Origin: Archangium gephyra
Lineage (GTDB): Bacteria > Myxococcota > Myxococcia > Myxococcales > Myxococcaceae
DNA length: 64,000 bases
Reading direction: 5' to 3'
Assembly (NCBI RefSeq): GCF_001027285.1
Contig: NZ_CP011509.1
Coordinates: forward strand, 9,014,501 to 9,078,500
Shown: piece by piece, positions 45,914 through 54,694 of the stretch
How the letters are laid out: the number at the start of each line of letters is the position of its first letter
Position numbering within the stretch: the first letter of the stretch is position 1
The notes under the pieces: model-generated
The model's input: the letters and a program-made list of their open reading frames with translations, nothing else
Databases searched by the model: none
What the model was told of the DNA's origin: nothing
Position numbers and translations under genes: made by a program

Positions 45914-47332
45914 ATGCACCGACTGTATTCCCTGGCGTTCGGCGCAGTGGCCGCGGCGCTCACCCTCACCGCGAGCAGCGCCAGCGCCGCGAGCCTGACC
46001 CGCCAGCCCTATCTCCAGCGCGTGGGCCCGGACACCGCCACCATCGCCTTCCGGCTCGATGGCAACTGTGTCCCCGCCGTGCGCTACGGCACCCACGGCT
46101 CCACCCACGAGTCCGCCCAGTCCGCGGACGCCGGCCGCACCCACGCCATCGTCCTCTCGGGCCTCCAGCCCGGCACCGAGTACACCTACCTCGTCGAGGC
46201 CTGTGGCGCGCGCACCACCCCCGTGCGCTTCTCCACCGCTCCCGTCCCCGGCACCCGCAGCGTCCACTTCACCGCCGTGGGTGACTTCGGCATGAACAAC
46301 GCCGATCAGCGCGCCGTGGCCAACGCCATGCTCGCCCGCAAGCCGGAGCTCTTCCTCATGCTCGGCGACAACGCCTACGAGTCGGGCACCGAGGCCGAGT
46401 TCCAGAGCAACCTCTTCGTCCCCATGGCCCCGCTGCTCGCGCAGGTGCCCTCCGTCGCCGTCCCGGGCAACCACGAGTACGTCACCAACCGGGCCCAGCC
46501 CTACTTCGACAACCTCTACCTGCCCACCAGCCCCACCGGTGGCGAGCACTACTACTCCTTCGACTGGGGCCACGTGCACTTCGTCGGGCTGGACGCCAAC
46601 TGCGCCATGGGCATGGCCTCGCAGGACCGCTGCTCGCTGGCCGCGCAGCGCAAGTGGCTGGAGCAGGATCTCGCCGCCAGCGATGCGCCCTGGAAGGTCG
46701 TCTTCCTCCACTACCCGCCCTGGAGCAGTGGTGAGCACGGCTCGCAGCCCCTCATCCACCGTGAATTCACCCCCCTCTTCGAGAAGTACGGGGTGGACCT
46801 CGTCCTCACCGGACACGACCACCACTACGAGCGCACCTACCCCATGAAGGGCAGCGCGGTGGGACGCTCGGGTGAGCAGAACCCCACCTACCTCGTGGTG
46901 GGCGGCGGCGGCGCGTCCCTGCGCCCCTTCGAGACCAGCAAGCCCTCGTGGACCGCGGTGCGCAATGACCGGGATCACGGCTACCTCGACGTGAAGGTGG
47001 AGGAGGGCACCCTCACCGCCCAGGTGCTGACGCCCTCGGGCCAGATGATCGACAGCTTCAGCCTCACCAAGGACCTTCCTCCCCTCCCGGAGGAGACGCC
47101 CGGGGTGACCAGCCCCTCGTCGCCCGTGGGCTCCGAGCAACCGGGCACCGCCCAGCCCACGACTCCCGCGCCCGGCCCCGTCACCGGGAACCCCGGATTG
47201 CCCGGCGGCTCGGGGGACGTGGAGGACCTGGACCCCAACGCCCCCGGCTGCTCGACCGGCCCGGCGATGGTGATGCTGCCCGCGGGCCTCCTGGTGCTCG
47301 CCGGGGCCCTGCGCCGCCGTCGCCGCCGCTAG
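45914..47332 (+). CDS. Secreted metallophosphoesterase (purple-acid-phosphatase-like) with MYXO-CTERM-like tail
   Basis: 472 residues from ATG 45914 with AGGAGG five bases upstream. Residues 1-26 are a signal peptide (AVAAALTLTASSASA). An N-terminal fibronectin-III-like domain (residues about 30-115) precedes a metallophosphoesterase core with GDFG, GDNAYE, GNHEY, HYPPW and GHDHHYER, all the metal ligands. A Pro/Thr/Gly-rich linker leads to GCSTGPAMVMLPAGLLVLAGAL followed by Arg residues, the Gly-Cys, helix, basic cluster of MYXO-CTERM surface-anchoring signals. The enzyme probably hydrolyses phosphate monoesters or diesters at the cell surface; the substrate is unknown. Confidence 0.92.
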   Translation: MHRLYSLAFGAVAAALTLTASSASAASLTRQPYLQRVGPDTATIAFRLDGNCVPAVRYGTHGSTHESAQSADAGRTHAIVLSGLQPGTEYTYLVEACGARTTPVRFSTAPVPGTRSVHFTAVGDFGMNNADQRAVANAMLARKPELFLMLGDNAYESGTEAEFQSNLFVPMAPLLAQVPSVAVPGNHEYVTNRAQPYFDNLYLPTSPTGGEHYYSFDWGHVHFVGLDANCAMGMASQDRCSLAAQRKWLEQDLAASDAPWKVVFLHYPPWSSGEHGSQPLIHREFTPLFEKYGVDLVLTGHDHHYERTYPMKGSAVGRSGEQNPTYLVVGGGGASLRPFETSKPSWTAVRNDRDHGYLDVKVEEGTLTAQVLTPSGQMIDSFSLTKDLPPLPEETPGVTSPSSPVGSEQPGTAQPTTPAPGPVTGNPGLPGGSGDVEDLDPNAPGCSTGPAMVMLPAGLLVLAGALRRRRRR

Positions 47333-47403
47333 CTGGCAGACCGGGAAAGGGGGCGGAGGCGCCCTGGAAACGGGACGAAACGCCTCCACCCTTGTCATTG
47401 AGC

Positions 47404-47455
47404 GCCCGGGATGCGATTCGCTCGCCTGCCGACAGAGCAGGCCCGCATCCCGGGC
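47404..47455 (+). promoter_or_regulatory. Structured 5' leader hairpin before the RsmB-type gene
   Basis: GCCCGGGATGCG (47404-47415) pairs perfectly with CGCATCCCGGGC (47444-47455), with an inner stem GCCTGC (47424-47429) / GCAGGC (47437-47442). It ends six bases before the ribosome site GGAG. It could end transcription of the upstream gene or fold in the mRNA leader. Confidence 0.5.
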
Positions 47456-47470
47456 CCCCCGGAGCTTTTC

Positions 47471-48877
47471 ATGAAGAAGAACCCTCGCCCGCCCCCCCGG
47501 GCGCCCCAGTCCCGACGTGAGCCGCCCTCCTCCGAGTCCGAGGCGTCGCGCGCGGCCCGCCCGCTGCGCGAGGACCTCGTCCTCCAGGCCAGCCTCGAGG
47601 CCTATGGCTTCATCCGCCACGAGGGCCGCCTGTCCGACCGGGCCCTGGACTTCACCCTGCGCCACAAGCGCAACCTCTACTCCAACGAGCGCCGCGCCGT
47701 GGCCGAGCGGGTATACGCCCTGCTGCGCCGCCAGCTCACGGTGGACTTCCTCCTCGAGCGCGCCCACCGCGGCTTCTCCCGCCTGGACAAGACGCGCCAG
47801 GACGTGCTGCGCCTGGCCGCCTCGCGCATCCTCCACGGCGAGCCCATCGACGCGGTGGCCCGCACCTCCTCGCTCAACGGCCTGGACGCCGACGTGCTCG
47901 CCGCCCTTCCCGAGGCCGCCCGGGCGCTGGAGGCCCTTCCCCGCGACAAGCGCTTCCCCATCGCCGCCTCGCTGCCGGACTTCCTCGCCACGCACTTCCG
48001 CGCCGTCTTCGGCGACGACGCCGAGCGCGCCGCCGAGGCGATGAACGAGCGCGCCCCCCTCACCGCTCGCCTCAACGGCTTCAAGGGCACCCGGGAGCAG
48101 CTGCGCACGATGCTGGAGCGGGAGGGCGTGCAGTCCTCCCCCACCCCGCTCTCGCCGCTCGGCCTCATCCTGGACACGCGCACCAACGCCTTCTCGCTGG
48201 ACGCCTTCCGCGAGGGCTGGTTCGAGCTGCAGGACGAGGGCAGCCAGCTGCTCGGCATGCTGGTGGACGCGCCGCCCACCAAGGTGGTGGACGCGTGCGC
48301 GGGCGCGGGCGGCAAGACGTTGCAACTCGCCGTGCAGATGAAGAACCGGGGCGACCTGCACGCGCTGGACATCGAGGAGTGGCGGATTGACGAGCTGCGC
48401 AAGCGTGCGCGCCGGGCCGGGGTGCACAACGTGCGCACCCAGGTCATCCCCCCCGAGGGCCCCGAGGCGGACGAGTCCATCGCCGCCCTCAAGGGCAAGG
48501 CGGACCGGGTGCTGGTGGACGCCCCGTGCAGCGGCACGGGAACCTTCCGCCGCAAGCCGGACGCGCGCTACCGCCTCACGCCCGAGATGCTCGCGGACCA
48601 CGTGGCACGGCAGAAGCGGTTGCTGGAGCGCTTCTCCCAGATGGTGAAGCCGGGAGGCCGGCTCATCTACGGCACGTGCAGCGTGCTGCGCGAGGAGAAC
48701 GAGCAGGTGGTGGAGGACTTCCTCGCCAGGCACCCGGACTACTCGGTGCGTCCGGTGGCCGAGCAGCTCGGGCCGGAGCTGGGCGCGAAGGTGGGCCCGG
48801 GGCCCTTCCTGCGGCTCGCCCCGCACCTGCATGGCACGGATGGATTCTTCGGAGCCATCCTCGTGCGCGCGAAGTAG
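47471..48877 (+). CDS. RsmB-type rRNA (cytosine-C5) methyltransferase
   Basis: 468 residues from ATG 47471, which follows GGAGCTTTTC; the ATG at 47411 within a hairpin is less likely. An NusB-like helical N-terminal part (residues about 40-160) precedes the SAM core: VVDACAGAGGKTLQLA (motif I), VLVDAPCSGTGTFRRKPD (catalytic PC motif) and YGTCSVLREENE (second Cys). This is the Fmu/Sun (RsmB) layout for 16S rRNA C967-type m5C methylation, though the precise site here is not certain. No fmt or def gene is adjacent, unlike in E. coli. The protein is longer at its N-terminus by a Pro/Arg-rich 40-residue segment. Confidence 0.9.
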   Translation: MKKNPRPPPRAPQSRREPPSSESEASRAARPLREDLVLQASLEAYGFIRHEGRLSDRALDFTLRHKRNLYSNERRAVAERVYALLRRQLTVDFLLERAHRGFSRLDKTRQDVLRLAASRILHGEPIDAVARTSSLNGLDADVLAALPEAARALEALPRDKRFPIAASLPDFLATHFRAVFGDDAERAAEAMNERAPLTARLNGFKGTREQLRTMLEREGVQSSPTPLSPLGLILDTRTNAFSLDAFREGWFELQDEGSQLLGMLVDAPPTKVVDACAGAGGKTLQLAVQMKNRGDLHALDIEEWRIDELRKRARRAGVHNVRTQVIPPEGPEADESIAALKGKADRVLVDAPCSGTGTFRRKPDARYRLTPEMLADHVARQKRLLERFSQMVKPGGRLIYGTCSVLREENEQVVEDFLARHPDYSVRPVAEQLGPELGAKVGPGPFLRLAPHLHGTDGFFGAILVRAK

Positions 48878-48949
48878 CCTGTGCGCTGGGGGCGGACCCG
48901 GTCCGTCCCCTGGAGATGCTGTCCCCCTCTCGCCCCTGGAGGGCACGGA

Positions 48950-50716
48950 ATGCCGGAAGCGGTCCACTATCGCGTCTCGATGCTCCGTCCGCACTCGCAC
49001 CTCTTCGAGGTGGAGGCCACGTTCCCCGCGGGCCCGGACGTGCTCGATGCCGTGCTGCCGGTGTGGACGCCCGGCAGCTACCTCGTGCGCGAGTTCGCTC
49101 GCCAGGTGCAGGACATGAGCGCCTCGGGCCCGGGCGGCGAGCCGCTCGCCGTGCAGCGCGTGGACAAGCGGGCCTGGCGCGTCCAGGCGAAGGGGCGCGC
49201 GGTGACGCTGCGCTACCGCGTCTACGCCAACGAGCTCACCGTGCGCACCAGCCACCTGGATGGCAGCCACGGCTACTTCAACGGCGCCACCCTCTTCCTC
49301 TACACCGAGGCCACGCGCGGCCTGGAGCACCTCGTCACCCTCGAGGCTCCCGCGGACTGGAAGGCCTTCGCCGCGCTGGAGCGCCGGGGCGAGGCCTTCG
49401 TCGCCCAGGACTACGACGAGCTGGTGGACAGCCCCTTCGAGGTGGGGCCGCACACGCCCCTCACCTTCACCGCCGCGGGCGTGCCGCACGAGGTGGTGGT
49501 GTGGGGAGACGCGGTGCCGGACGAGGCGCGGCTGTGCTCGGACCTGCAGCGCATCTGCGAGGCGCAGGCGAGGATGTACGGCGGCCTGCCGATGCGGCGC
49601 TACCTCTTCCTCCTCTATCTCACGGACAAGGGCCGCGGAGGGCTGGAGCACAAGGCGTCCACGTCGCTGCTCTTCCCGCGCGCGGGGTTGCAGAACTCGC
49701 GGGGCTGGGAGGATCTGCTCACCCTGGCCGCCCACGAGTACTTCCACCTGTGGAACATCAAGCGGGTGAAGCCGCGGGCGCTGGTGCCCTTCGACTACGC
49801 GCAGGAGAACTACACCTCGCTGCTGTGGGCCTTCGAGGGCGGCACGTCCTACTACGACAACGTCTTCGTGCTGCGCGCGGGGCTGATGAGCGACAGCCGC
49901 TACCTCACGCGCCTGGGCGAGACGCTCTCCGCGCTGCACGCCACGCCGGGCCGCAAGACGCAGACGCTGGCCGAGGCCTCGCTGGTGAGCTGGGTGAAGC
50001 ACTACCGCCCGGACGAGCACTCGCCCAACAGCGCCATCTCCTACTACCTCAAGGGCGAGGTGGTGGCCGCGCTGCTGGACCTCGAGCTGCGCCGCGCCAC
50101 GGACAACGCGCGGGGCCTGGACGACCTGATGCGCCTGCTGTGGCAGCGCTACGGCGACGAGTCCGGCGTGCCCGAGGAGGGCGTGGAGGCGGCGGCCTCG
50201 GAGGTGGCGGGCAAGGACCTCGGCGCCTTCTTCGACCGGGCGGTGCGCAGCACGGAGGAGCTGGACTACTCCGTCTTCTCGCACGTGGGCCTGGAGGTGC
50301 GCTTCCGTCCGCGCGAGTCCTCGAGCGACAAGGGCGGCTCGCCTCCTCCGCGGGTGAAGGGCGAGCCCAAACCCAAGGGCTGGCTGGGCGTCACCACCAA
50401 GGGCAGCGCCACCATCGCCACGGTGCTGGACGGCTCGCCCGCGCAGGAGGCGGGGCTGTACGTGGACGACGAGCTGGTGGCGCTCGACGGCTGGCGGCTG
50501 GATGCGGCGGGACTGCTGTCACGCACCGAGGACAAGTCCCCGGGGGACACGGTGCGCCTCACGGTGTTCCGCCGGGACCGGTTGGTGGAGGTGCCGGTGA
50601 CGCTCGGCCAGAAGCCCGCGGACGCGGTGTGGCTGGCGCGGGTGGACAAGCCCACCGACGCGCAGAAGGCCGCCTATCAGGCCTGGCTGGGTGCTCCCTG
50701 GGAGGAGCCTGGCTAG
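48950..50716 (+). CDS. M61 glycyl-aminopeptidase-like protease with PDZ domain
   Basis: 588 residues from ATG 48950, eight bases after TGGAGG. There is no signal peptide. The N-terminal domain (1-160) is beta-rich. The zinc site is AHEYFHLWNIKRVKP, the H-E-x-x-H-x-W-N pattern of M61, with the third ligand in the following helix (LLWAFEGGTSYYDN). The C-terminal PDZ domain is GWLGVTTKGSATIATVLDGSPAQEAGLYVDDELVALDG. M61 enzymes remove N-terminal Gly/Ala residues from peptides. Its stop overlaps the end of a convergent small gene by four bases. Confidence 0.93.
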   Translation: MPEAVHYRVSMLRPHSHLFEVEATFPAGPDVLDAVLPVWTPGSYLVREFARQVQDMSASGPGGEPLAVQRVDKRAWRVQAKGRAVTLRYRVYANELTVRTSHLDGSHGYFNGATLFLYTEATRGLEHLVTLEAPADWKAFAALERRGEAFVAQDYDELVDSPFEVGPHTPLTFTAAGVPHEVVVWGDAVPDEARLCSDLQRICEAQARMYGGLPMRRYLFLLYLTDKGRGGLEHKASTSLLFPRAGLQNSRGWEDLLTLAAHEYFHLWNIKRVKPRALVPFDYAQENYTSLLWAFEGGTSYYDNVFVLRAGLMSDSRYLTRLGETLSALHATPGRKTQTLAEASLVSWVKHYRPDEHSPNSAISYYLKGEVVAALLDLELRRATDNARGLDDLMRLLWQRYGDESGVPEEGVEAAASEVAGKDLGAFFDRAVRSTEELDYSVFSHVGLEVRFRPRESSSDKGGSPPPRVKGEPKPKGWLGVTTKGSATIATVLDGSPAQEAGLYVDDELVALDGWRLDAAGLLSRTEDKSPGDTVRLTVFRRDRLVEVPVTLGQKPADAVWLARVDKPTDAQKAAYQAWLGAPWEEPG

Positions 50717-51075
50717 CCCCCCAACAGCATGAGCACGGGGATCGACGCGGGGTACGCGAGCACCCCCGCCACCACATGCACGCCGACGAAGGCGGTCCAA
50801 CTGTTCGTGACGATGATCCCGAGGCTGGAGATCGCCGAGTACGCCGCGAACATGATCCACAGCACCGTGTCGAACAGGCCATCCAGGGGCAGGAAGGACC
50901 CGGGGTCGGAGGGGGTCGCCGTGATGGCCGCCACCACCACGGCGATCGCGCCCAGCACGAACGCGTGCACCAGGATACGCGTCGTCGAATCCGGATTCTC
51001 GGAGTCGGAGTCAGTATCGGAATCTGAATCGGAGTCGGAATCTTCGGCCGGTTCTTCCGTGATGTTCTCGGACAT
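50713..51075 (-). CDS. Small membrane protein with Ser-Asp repeat
   Basis: 120 residues. The N-terminus carries an acidic Ser-Asp run (EDSDSDSDSDTDSDSENPDS) followed by three to four helices: RILVHAFVLGAIAVVVAAIT, LDGLFDTVLWIMFAAYSAI and WTAFVGVHVVAGVLAYPASI. There is no recognised family. It overlaps the convergent M61 gene by four bases. The SD run, encoded by a simple repeat, may vary in length between strains. Confidence 0.68.
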   Translation of the reverse strand: MSENITEEPAEDSDSDSDSDTDSDSENPDSTTRILVHAFVLGAIAVVVAAITATPSDPGSFLPLDGLFDTVLWIMFAAYSAISSLGIIVTNSWTAFVGVHVVAGVLAYPASIPVLMLLGG

Positions 51076-51167
51076 GACGAAGCGGAGCCTACACGAGCGG
51101 GTGCACGCCCCCCAACCGGTACACCCCCGCCAGCCGACCGGATAGGCTCCCGCTCCAGAGGAGCGCC

Positions 51168-52622
51168 ATGCCGCCCAGACGCCTCGCCCACTGCAAACGC
51201 CACCCCACCGCCACCGCCGGCTGGCGCTGTACCGACTGTGCGGCCTTGCTCTGCCCCGAGTGCGTGGAAGCCCGGCGCATGCAGACCGTAGATCTCCTCT
51301 TCTGCCGCGCGTGCGGCGGCCGGGCCGACACGCTCCTCGTGCACCGCTCGGAGTTGGCCTCCTTCTCCCAGCGGCTGAACCAGGTGTGGCGTTATCCCTT
51401 CACCCGGCAGGGGCTGCTGGTGGTGGCGGGGCTCGGGGCCGTCATGGCCTTCGTGGGCTTCATGACGCAGGTCACGCTCATCGTCGCGCGGCTGGCCCCG
51501 GCGGCGATCGGCGCGGGCCTCTTCTGGGGTGCCTTCTTCTCCATCATGCGCGCCAGCGTGCGCGGCGAGAACGAAGTGCCCATCCCGGAGTACAGCGACA
51601 TCCTCGCCGACTGGTTCCTCCCGGCGCTGCGGGGCCTGCTGGCCACCAGCGTGGTGTGGCTCACGCTCCTGCTCTACCTCGCGTCCGCCGGGGGCTGGGA
51701 CGTCTTCCAGTACCTGGATCGCCTGGCGAGCGACCCGATGTTCTACATGACCGGCAGGTTCCACTCGATTCCGGGCGAGCGGCTCCTGGGAGATCCCCTC
51801 GCGTGGCTGCTGGGACTCGCCGGCCTGGCCTACCTGCCCATGGCGTTGATGATGGCGGTGACGAGCAACAGCCTCCTGGACACGCTCAACCCGCTGACGG
51901 CCGTGCGGGGCATGCTCCGCCTCGGACGGGACTACGTGGTGGCCCTGGGCACCCTGTTCGCCCTGGGGCTCGTCTACCTCGCCGTCCGCGTCGTCAGCGC
52001 CAGCCTGCGGGAGATTCCCTTCGAGCTCATCGTCTCGCGCTGGCTCGCCCAGGTGCTCGAGTGCCTGGTGCTCTTCGTGATGGCGCGGGTGCTCGGGCTG
52101 CTCATGTACGCGCGCGGAGATGCCCTGGGGTATGGCGCGCCGAGCGACTACGTCACCCCGGTGGTGCCGGCGGAGGCGACGCCGAGGACCACGTTGCGCG
52201 TGGACTCCGCCCCGCTCGCGGCCCCCACTCCGGCCGAAGCGGCCGCCCCCTCCCCCGAGGCCCGGTTGCAGGAGCTCTCCGCGGCGGTCCAGGCCCGCGA
52301 CGTCCCCCAGGCGCTCGCGCTCTACACGGCGCTGAGCTTCCTGCCCAAGGCCACCATCCCTCCGGCGGTGCACCTCTTCGTCGGACAGGCCTCGGCCGCG
52401 CAGGGGGACAATGCCCTGGCGGTGCGCGCGCTGGAGTCCGCGGCGGACTCGGCCCCGGATGATCCGCTGGCCCCGCGCGCCCTCGTCCTGCTGGCCCGCG
52501 TGCTGGGCGAGCGCATGCAGGAGCAGACGCGCGCACAGGACGTCTACCGCTACATCGTTGACCGGTACCCGGATACGGAGGCTTCGCGCTTCGCCCAGGG
52601 CCGCCTTCCGCCCACCAGCTGA
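51168..52622 (+). CDS. Zinc-finger membrane protein with C-terminal helical repeats
   Basis: 484 residues with GAGGAG five bases before the ATG. Residues 1-52 form a B-box-like zinc finger: HCKRHPTATAGWRCTDCAALLCPECVEARR...LFCRACGG, eight or so Cys/His ligands. Five or six membrane helices (about 75-310) follow in a Yip1/DUF4013-like arrangement. The last 120 residues contain TPR-like helices (AALYTALSFLPKATIPPAVHLFVGQASAAQGDNALAV, MQEQTRAQDVYRYIVDRYPDTEASRFAQGRL). The zinc finger would face the cytoplasm. This combination occurs in myxobacterial genomes as an uncharacterised family. Function unknown. Confidence 0.8.
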   Translation: MPPRRLAHCKRHPTATAGWRCTDCAALLCPECVEARRMQTVDLLFCRACGGRADTLLVHRSELASFSQRLNQVWRYPFTRQGLLVVAGLGAVMAFVGFMTQVTLIVARLAPAAIGAGLFWGAFFSIMRASVRGENEVPIPEYSDILADWFLPALRGLLATSVVWLTLLLYLASAGGWDVFQYLDRLASDPMFYMTGRFHSIPGERLLGDPLAWLLGLAGLAYLPMALMMAVTSNSLLDTLNPLTAVRGMLRLGRDYVVALGTLFALGLVYLAVRVVSASLREIPFELIVSRWLAQVLECLVLFVMARVLGLLMYARGDALGYGAPSDYVTPVVPAEATPRTTLRVDSAPLAAPTPAEAAAPSPEARLQELSAAVQARDVPQALALYTALSFLPKATIPPAVHLFVGQASAAQGDNALAVRALESAADSAPDDPLAPRALVLLARVLGERMQEQTRAQDVYRYIVDRYPDTEASRFAQGRLPPTS

Positions 52623-52666
52623 CATCCGGCGTTGCCTCCGGGAGGGGTCGTGCGCAATCCCTCCGC

Positions 52667-53050
52667 ATGCTTCGGGCACGCCAGCTTCTGCTCCTCCTGG
52701 GACTCGTTCCCCTCGTCTCGTGCGACGGGGGTCTGCGAGTGAACCGGCAGGGGGACCCCTGCACCGAGAAACTCATCACGCTGCGGGTGGAGGTGGTGAA
52801 CGCACAGGGCACCCCGGTAGAGGACGCCCTCGTCACGGCCACCCACGTGGTCACGGGTCGCACCATCACCGGCACCACCGGAGACCGGGGTGTCACCACG
52901 GCGGTGAACGAGGACATCGGCGAGGGCACCGTGCGGCTGACGGCCGTCGCCGGCTCGAAGGTGAGCGCCCCGGCCGAGGTGGCCTGGACGTGCGACGAGT
53001 GCCACTGCCACCCCGAGCCCACCACGGTGCAGCTCCAGCTCAACCCATAA
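52667..53050 (+). CDS. Small lipoprotein with Ig-like/carboxypeptidase-regulatory-like domain
   Basis: 127 residues. Signal peptide RQLLLLLGLVPLVSC ends in lipobox VSC19, giving a lipidated Cys. LRVEVVNAQGTPVEDALVTATHVVTGRTITGTTGDRGVTTAV is a carboxypeptidase-regulatory-like beta sandwich. The end contains CDECHCHPEP, which might bind metal or form disulfides. It is 44 bases after the membrane protein gene and probably co-transcribed. Function unknown. Confidence 0.78.
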   Translation: MLRARQLLLLLGLVPLVSCDGGLRVNRQGDPCTEKLITLRVEVVNAQGTPVEDALVTATHVVTGRTITGTTGDRGVTTAVNEDIGEGTVRLTAVAGSKVSAPAEVAWTCDECHCHPEPTTVQLQLNP

Positions 53051-53121
53051 GCCCCTCCGGGCGGCTGCCTCCTCACTCGGCGTTTGTCCCGCGCGTCCTG
53101 ACTCGCTAGGTTGAGGACGCC

Positions 53122-53991
53122 ATGTCGAGTGTGGAAGACCTCCTCCGGTGCTCCTTGACGGAGCTGACCGAGCGCTTCGTGACCCAGTCCCGCTCCGTGC
53201 CCACGGGCCTGCTGGAGGCGCTGGAAGCGGATCCGCGCCAGGGGGCGAAGGCCCTCGCCCGTCGCATCCGGGGCCTCAAGGGGAAGAACCGCGCCGAGGG
53301 CCAGCGCCTGCGCCACCTGCTGCGCTTCGAGAGCGAGCTGTGGGAGCAGGGCCACACGCACATCGCCGGGGTGGACGAGGCAGGCAGGGGCCCGCTCGCC
53401 GGCCCGGTCGTCGCCGCGGCCGCCATCCTGCCCAAGGGCTGGAAGCTGGAGGGCCTGGACGACTCGAAGAAGATCGCCGACGAGGCGCGCCGCGACGAGC
53501 TGGCCGAGGCCATCAAGCGGGGCGCGGTGGCGTGGGCGGTGGGCCAGGCCGACTCGGAGGAGATTGACCGGCTCAACATCCGCCGGGCGAGTCTGCTGGC
53601 CATGCACCGGGCGGTGCAGGGGCTGGGGATCCAACCGGACTACGTGCTGCTGGACGCCTTCACGATTCCCGAGTGCACCCTGCCCCAGCGCGGCATCATC
53701 AAGGGAGACTCGCTCTCGCTGAGCATCGCCGCGGCGTCGGTGCTGGCGAAGACGACGCGGGACCGGCTGATGCGAGAGCTGGACGTGCGGTACCCGGGAT
53801 ATGGGCTCGCCGAGCACAAGGGCTACCCGACGGCCGAGCACGTGCAGAGCATCCGGGAGAAGGGGGTGCTGCCCATCCACCGCCGCAGCTTCGGGCCGGT
53901 GCGGGAGGCGCTCGGGCTCAGCGTGCCCGCGCAGGAGCAGGTGGCGGGGCCCATCCAGGGTGAGCTTTTCACGGGGAACGGGCAGCAGTGA
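53122..53991 (+). CDS. rnhB: Ribonuclease HII
   Basis: 289 residues. The catalytic core begins HIAGVDEAGRGPLAGPVVAAAAIL, with the DEAGRG signature supplying Asp and Glu, followed by LDDSKKI, DYVLLDAFTI and GDSLSLSIAAASVLAKTTRDRLM. RNase HII cuts the RNA strand of RNA-DNA hybrids and single ribonucleotides in DNA. The N-terminal 75 residues are an extra charged region (ARRIRGLKGKNRAEGQRLRHLL), absent from shorter family members. The stop overlaps the next gene's GTG by four bases. Confidence 0.96.
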   Translation: MSSVEDLLRCSLTELTERFVTQSRSVPTGLLEALEADPRQGAKALARRIRGLKGKNRAEGQRLRHLLRFESELWEQGHTHIAGVDEAGRGPLAGPVVAAAAILPKGWKLEGLDDSKKIADEARRDELAEAIKRGAVAWAVGQADSEEIDRLNIRRASLLAMHRAVQGLGIQPDYVLLDAFTIPECTLPQRGIIKGDSLSLSIAAASVLAKTTRDRLMRELDVRYPGYGLAEHKGYPTAEHVQSIREKGVLPIHRRSFGPVREALGLSVPAQEQVAGPIQGELFTGNGQQ

Positions 53992-54617
53992 GCGCGGACA
54001 AGGACATCGACGGGTGGCTGGGCGAGCGGGGCATCACCCCCACGGAGTCACGCGCCCGCGCCCGGGCCGTGCTGGAGGAAGTGGGGCTCACGAGCGCGCG
54101 CAAGGTGCGCATCAGCGAGCCCAAGCTGCCACGGGCCGAGCAGGTGCTGGCGGAGCGCTTCTACCGGGTGTGCGCGGCGTCGGCGTGCCAGCAGGTGGCG
54201 AAGGCGAGTGGGCGGGAGCCGCTGGCGGTGGAGCCGCGCAGCCACTGTGAGCACTGCGGGGGCTCGAACAACCGGCGCGCGGAGACGGCCTTCCTGGAGG
54301 CGTGTGAGCGCTATGGAGTGCGCCGGGTGGTAGTGGTGGGCGGCTCGCCCGCGGTGCGCGAGGAGTTGGAGGACAAGCTCGGCGGACGCATCGAGCTGCG
54401 CATGGTGGACGGCACCGAGCGGCGCACGGCGGTGAAGGCGCAGAGCGACCTGGAGTGGGGAGACCTGGTGCTCGTCTGGGGCGCCACGGAGCTGCACCAC
54501 AAGGTGAGCAGCCACTACACGCAGCCGGGCACGCCCCATCGCCACAAGGTGGTGCACGTGGCCAAGCGAGGCGTGGCCGCGCTGCTCGACGCGGGCATCA
54601 CCCACCTGGAGCGCTGA
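53988..54617 (+). CDS. DUF2325-like protein coupled to rnhB
   Basis: 209 residues from GTG 53988, which overlaps the rnhB stop. The middle shows a four-cysteine segment, VCAASACQQVAK and HCEHCGG. The last 110 residues, VRRVVVVGGSPAVREELEDKLGG...LEWGDLVLVWGATELHHKVSSHY...HKVVHVAKRGVAALLDAGI, fit a DUF2325-like Rossmann-type domain (inference from layout). The zinc and Rossmann parts together suggest nucleic-acid or nucleotide handling. Its overlap with rnhB makes co-translation likely. No known function. Confidence 0.72.
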   Translation: MSADKDIDGWLGERGITPTESRARARAVLEEVGLTSARKVRISEPKLPRAEQVLAERFYRVCAASACQQVAKASGREPLAVEPRSHCEHCGGSNNRRAETAFLEACERYGVRRVVVVGGSPAVREELEDKLGGRIELRMVDGTERRTAVKAQSDLEWGDLVLVWGATELHHKVSSHYTQPGTPHRHKVVHVAKRGVAALLDAGITHLER

Positions 54618-54624
54618 AGGAGCC

Positions 54625-54641
54625 GAGGAGTTTTACTCCTC
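54625..54641. terminator. Hairpin between the rnhB operon and the DUF262-HipA pair
   Basis: GAGGAGT (54625-54631), TTT loop, ACTCCTC (54635-54641) is a perfect 7-base stem starting eight bases after the stop. No U-run follows. It is likely a weak terminator separating the two transcripts. Confidence 0.45.
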
Positions 54642-54694
54642 GTTCGGCCCACCTGTCAGGTAACATCCCTCGGGCTCGCCAGCCAACACCCGCC

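Noticed and set aside
45626-50284. A 1552-codon open frame on the minus strand
   Set aside because: It runs antisense across at least four well-supported genes and its translation is low-complexity, rich in Arg, His, Gly and Val. Long shadow frames are normal at this G+C content.
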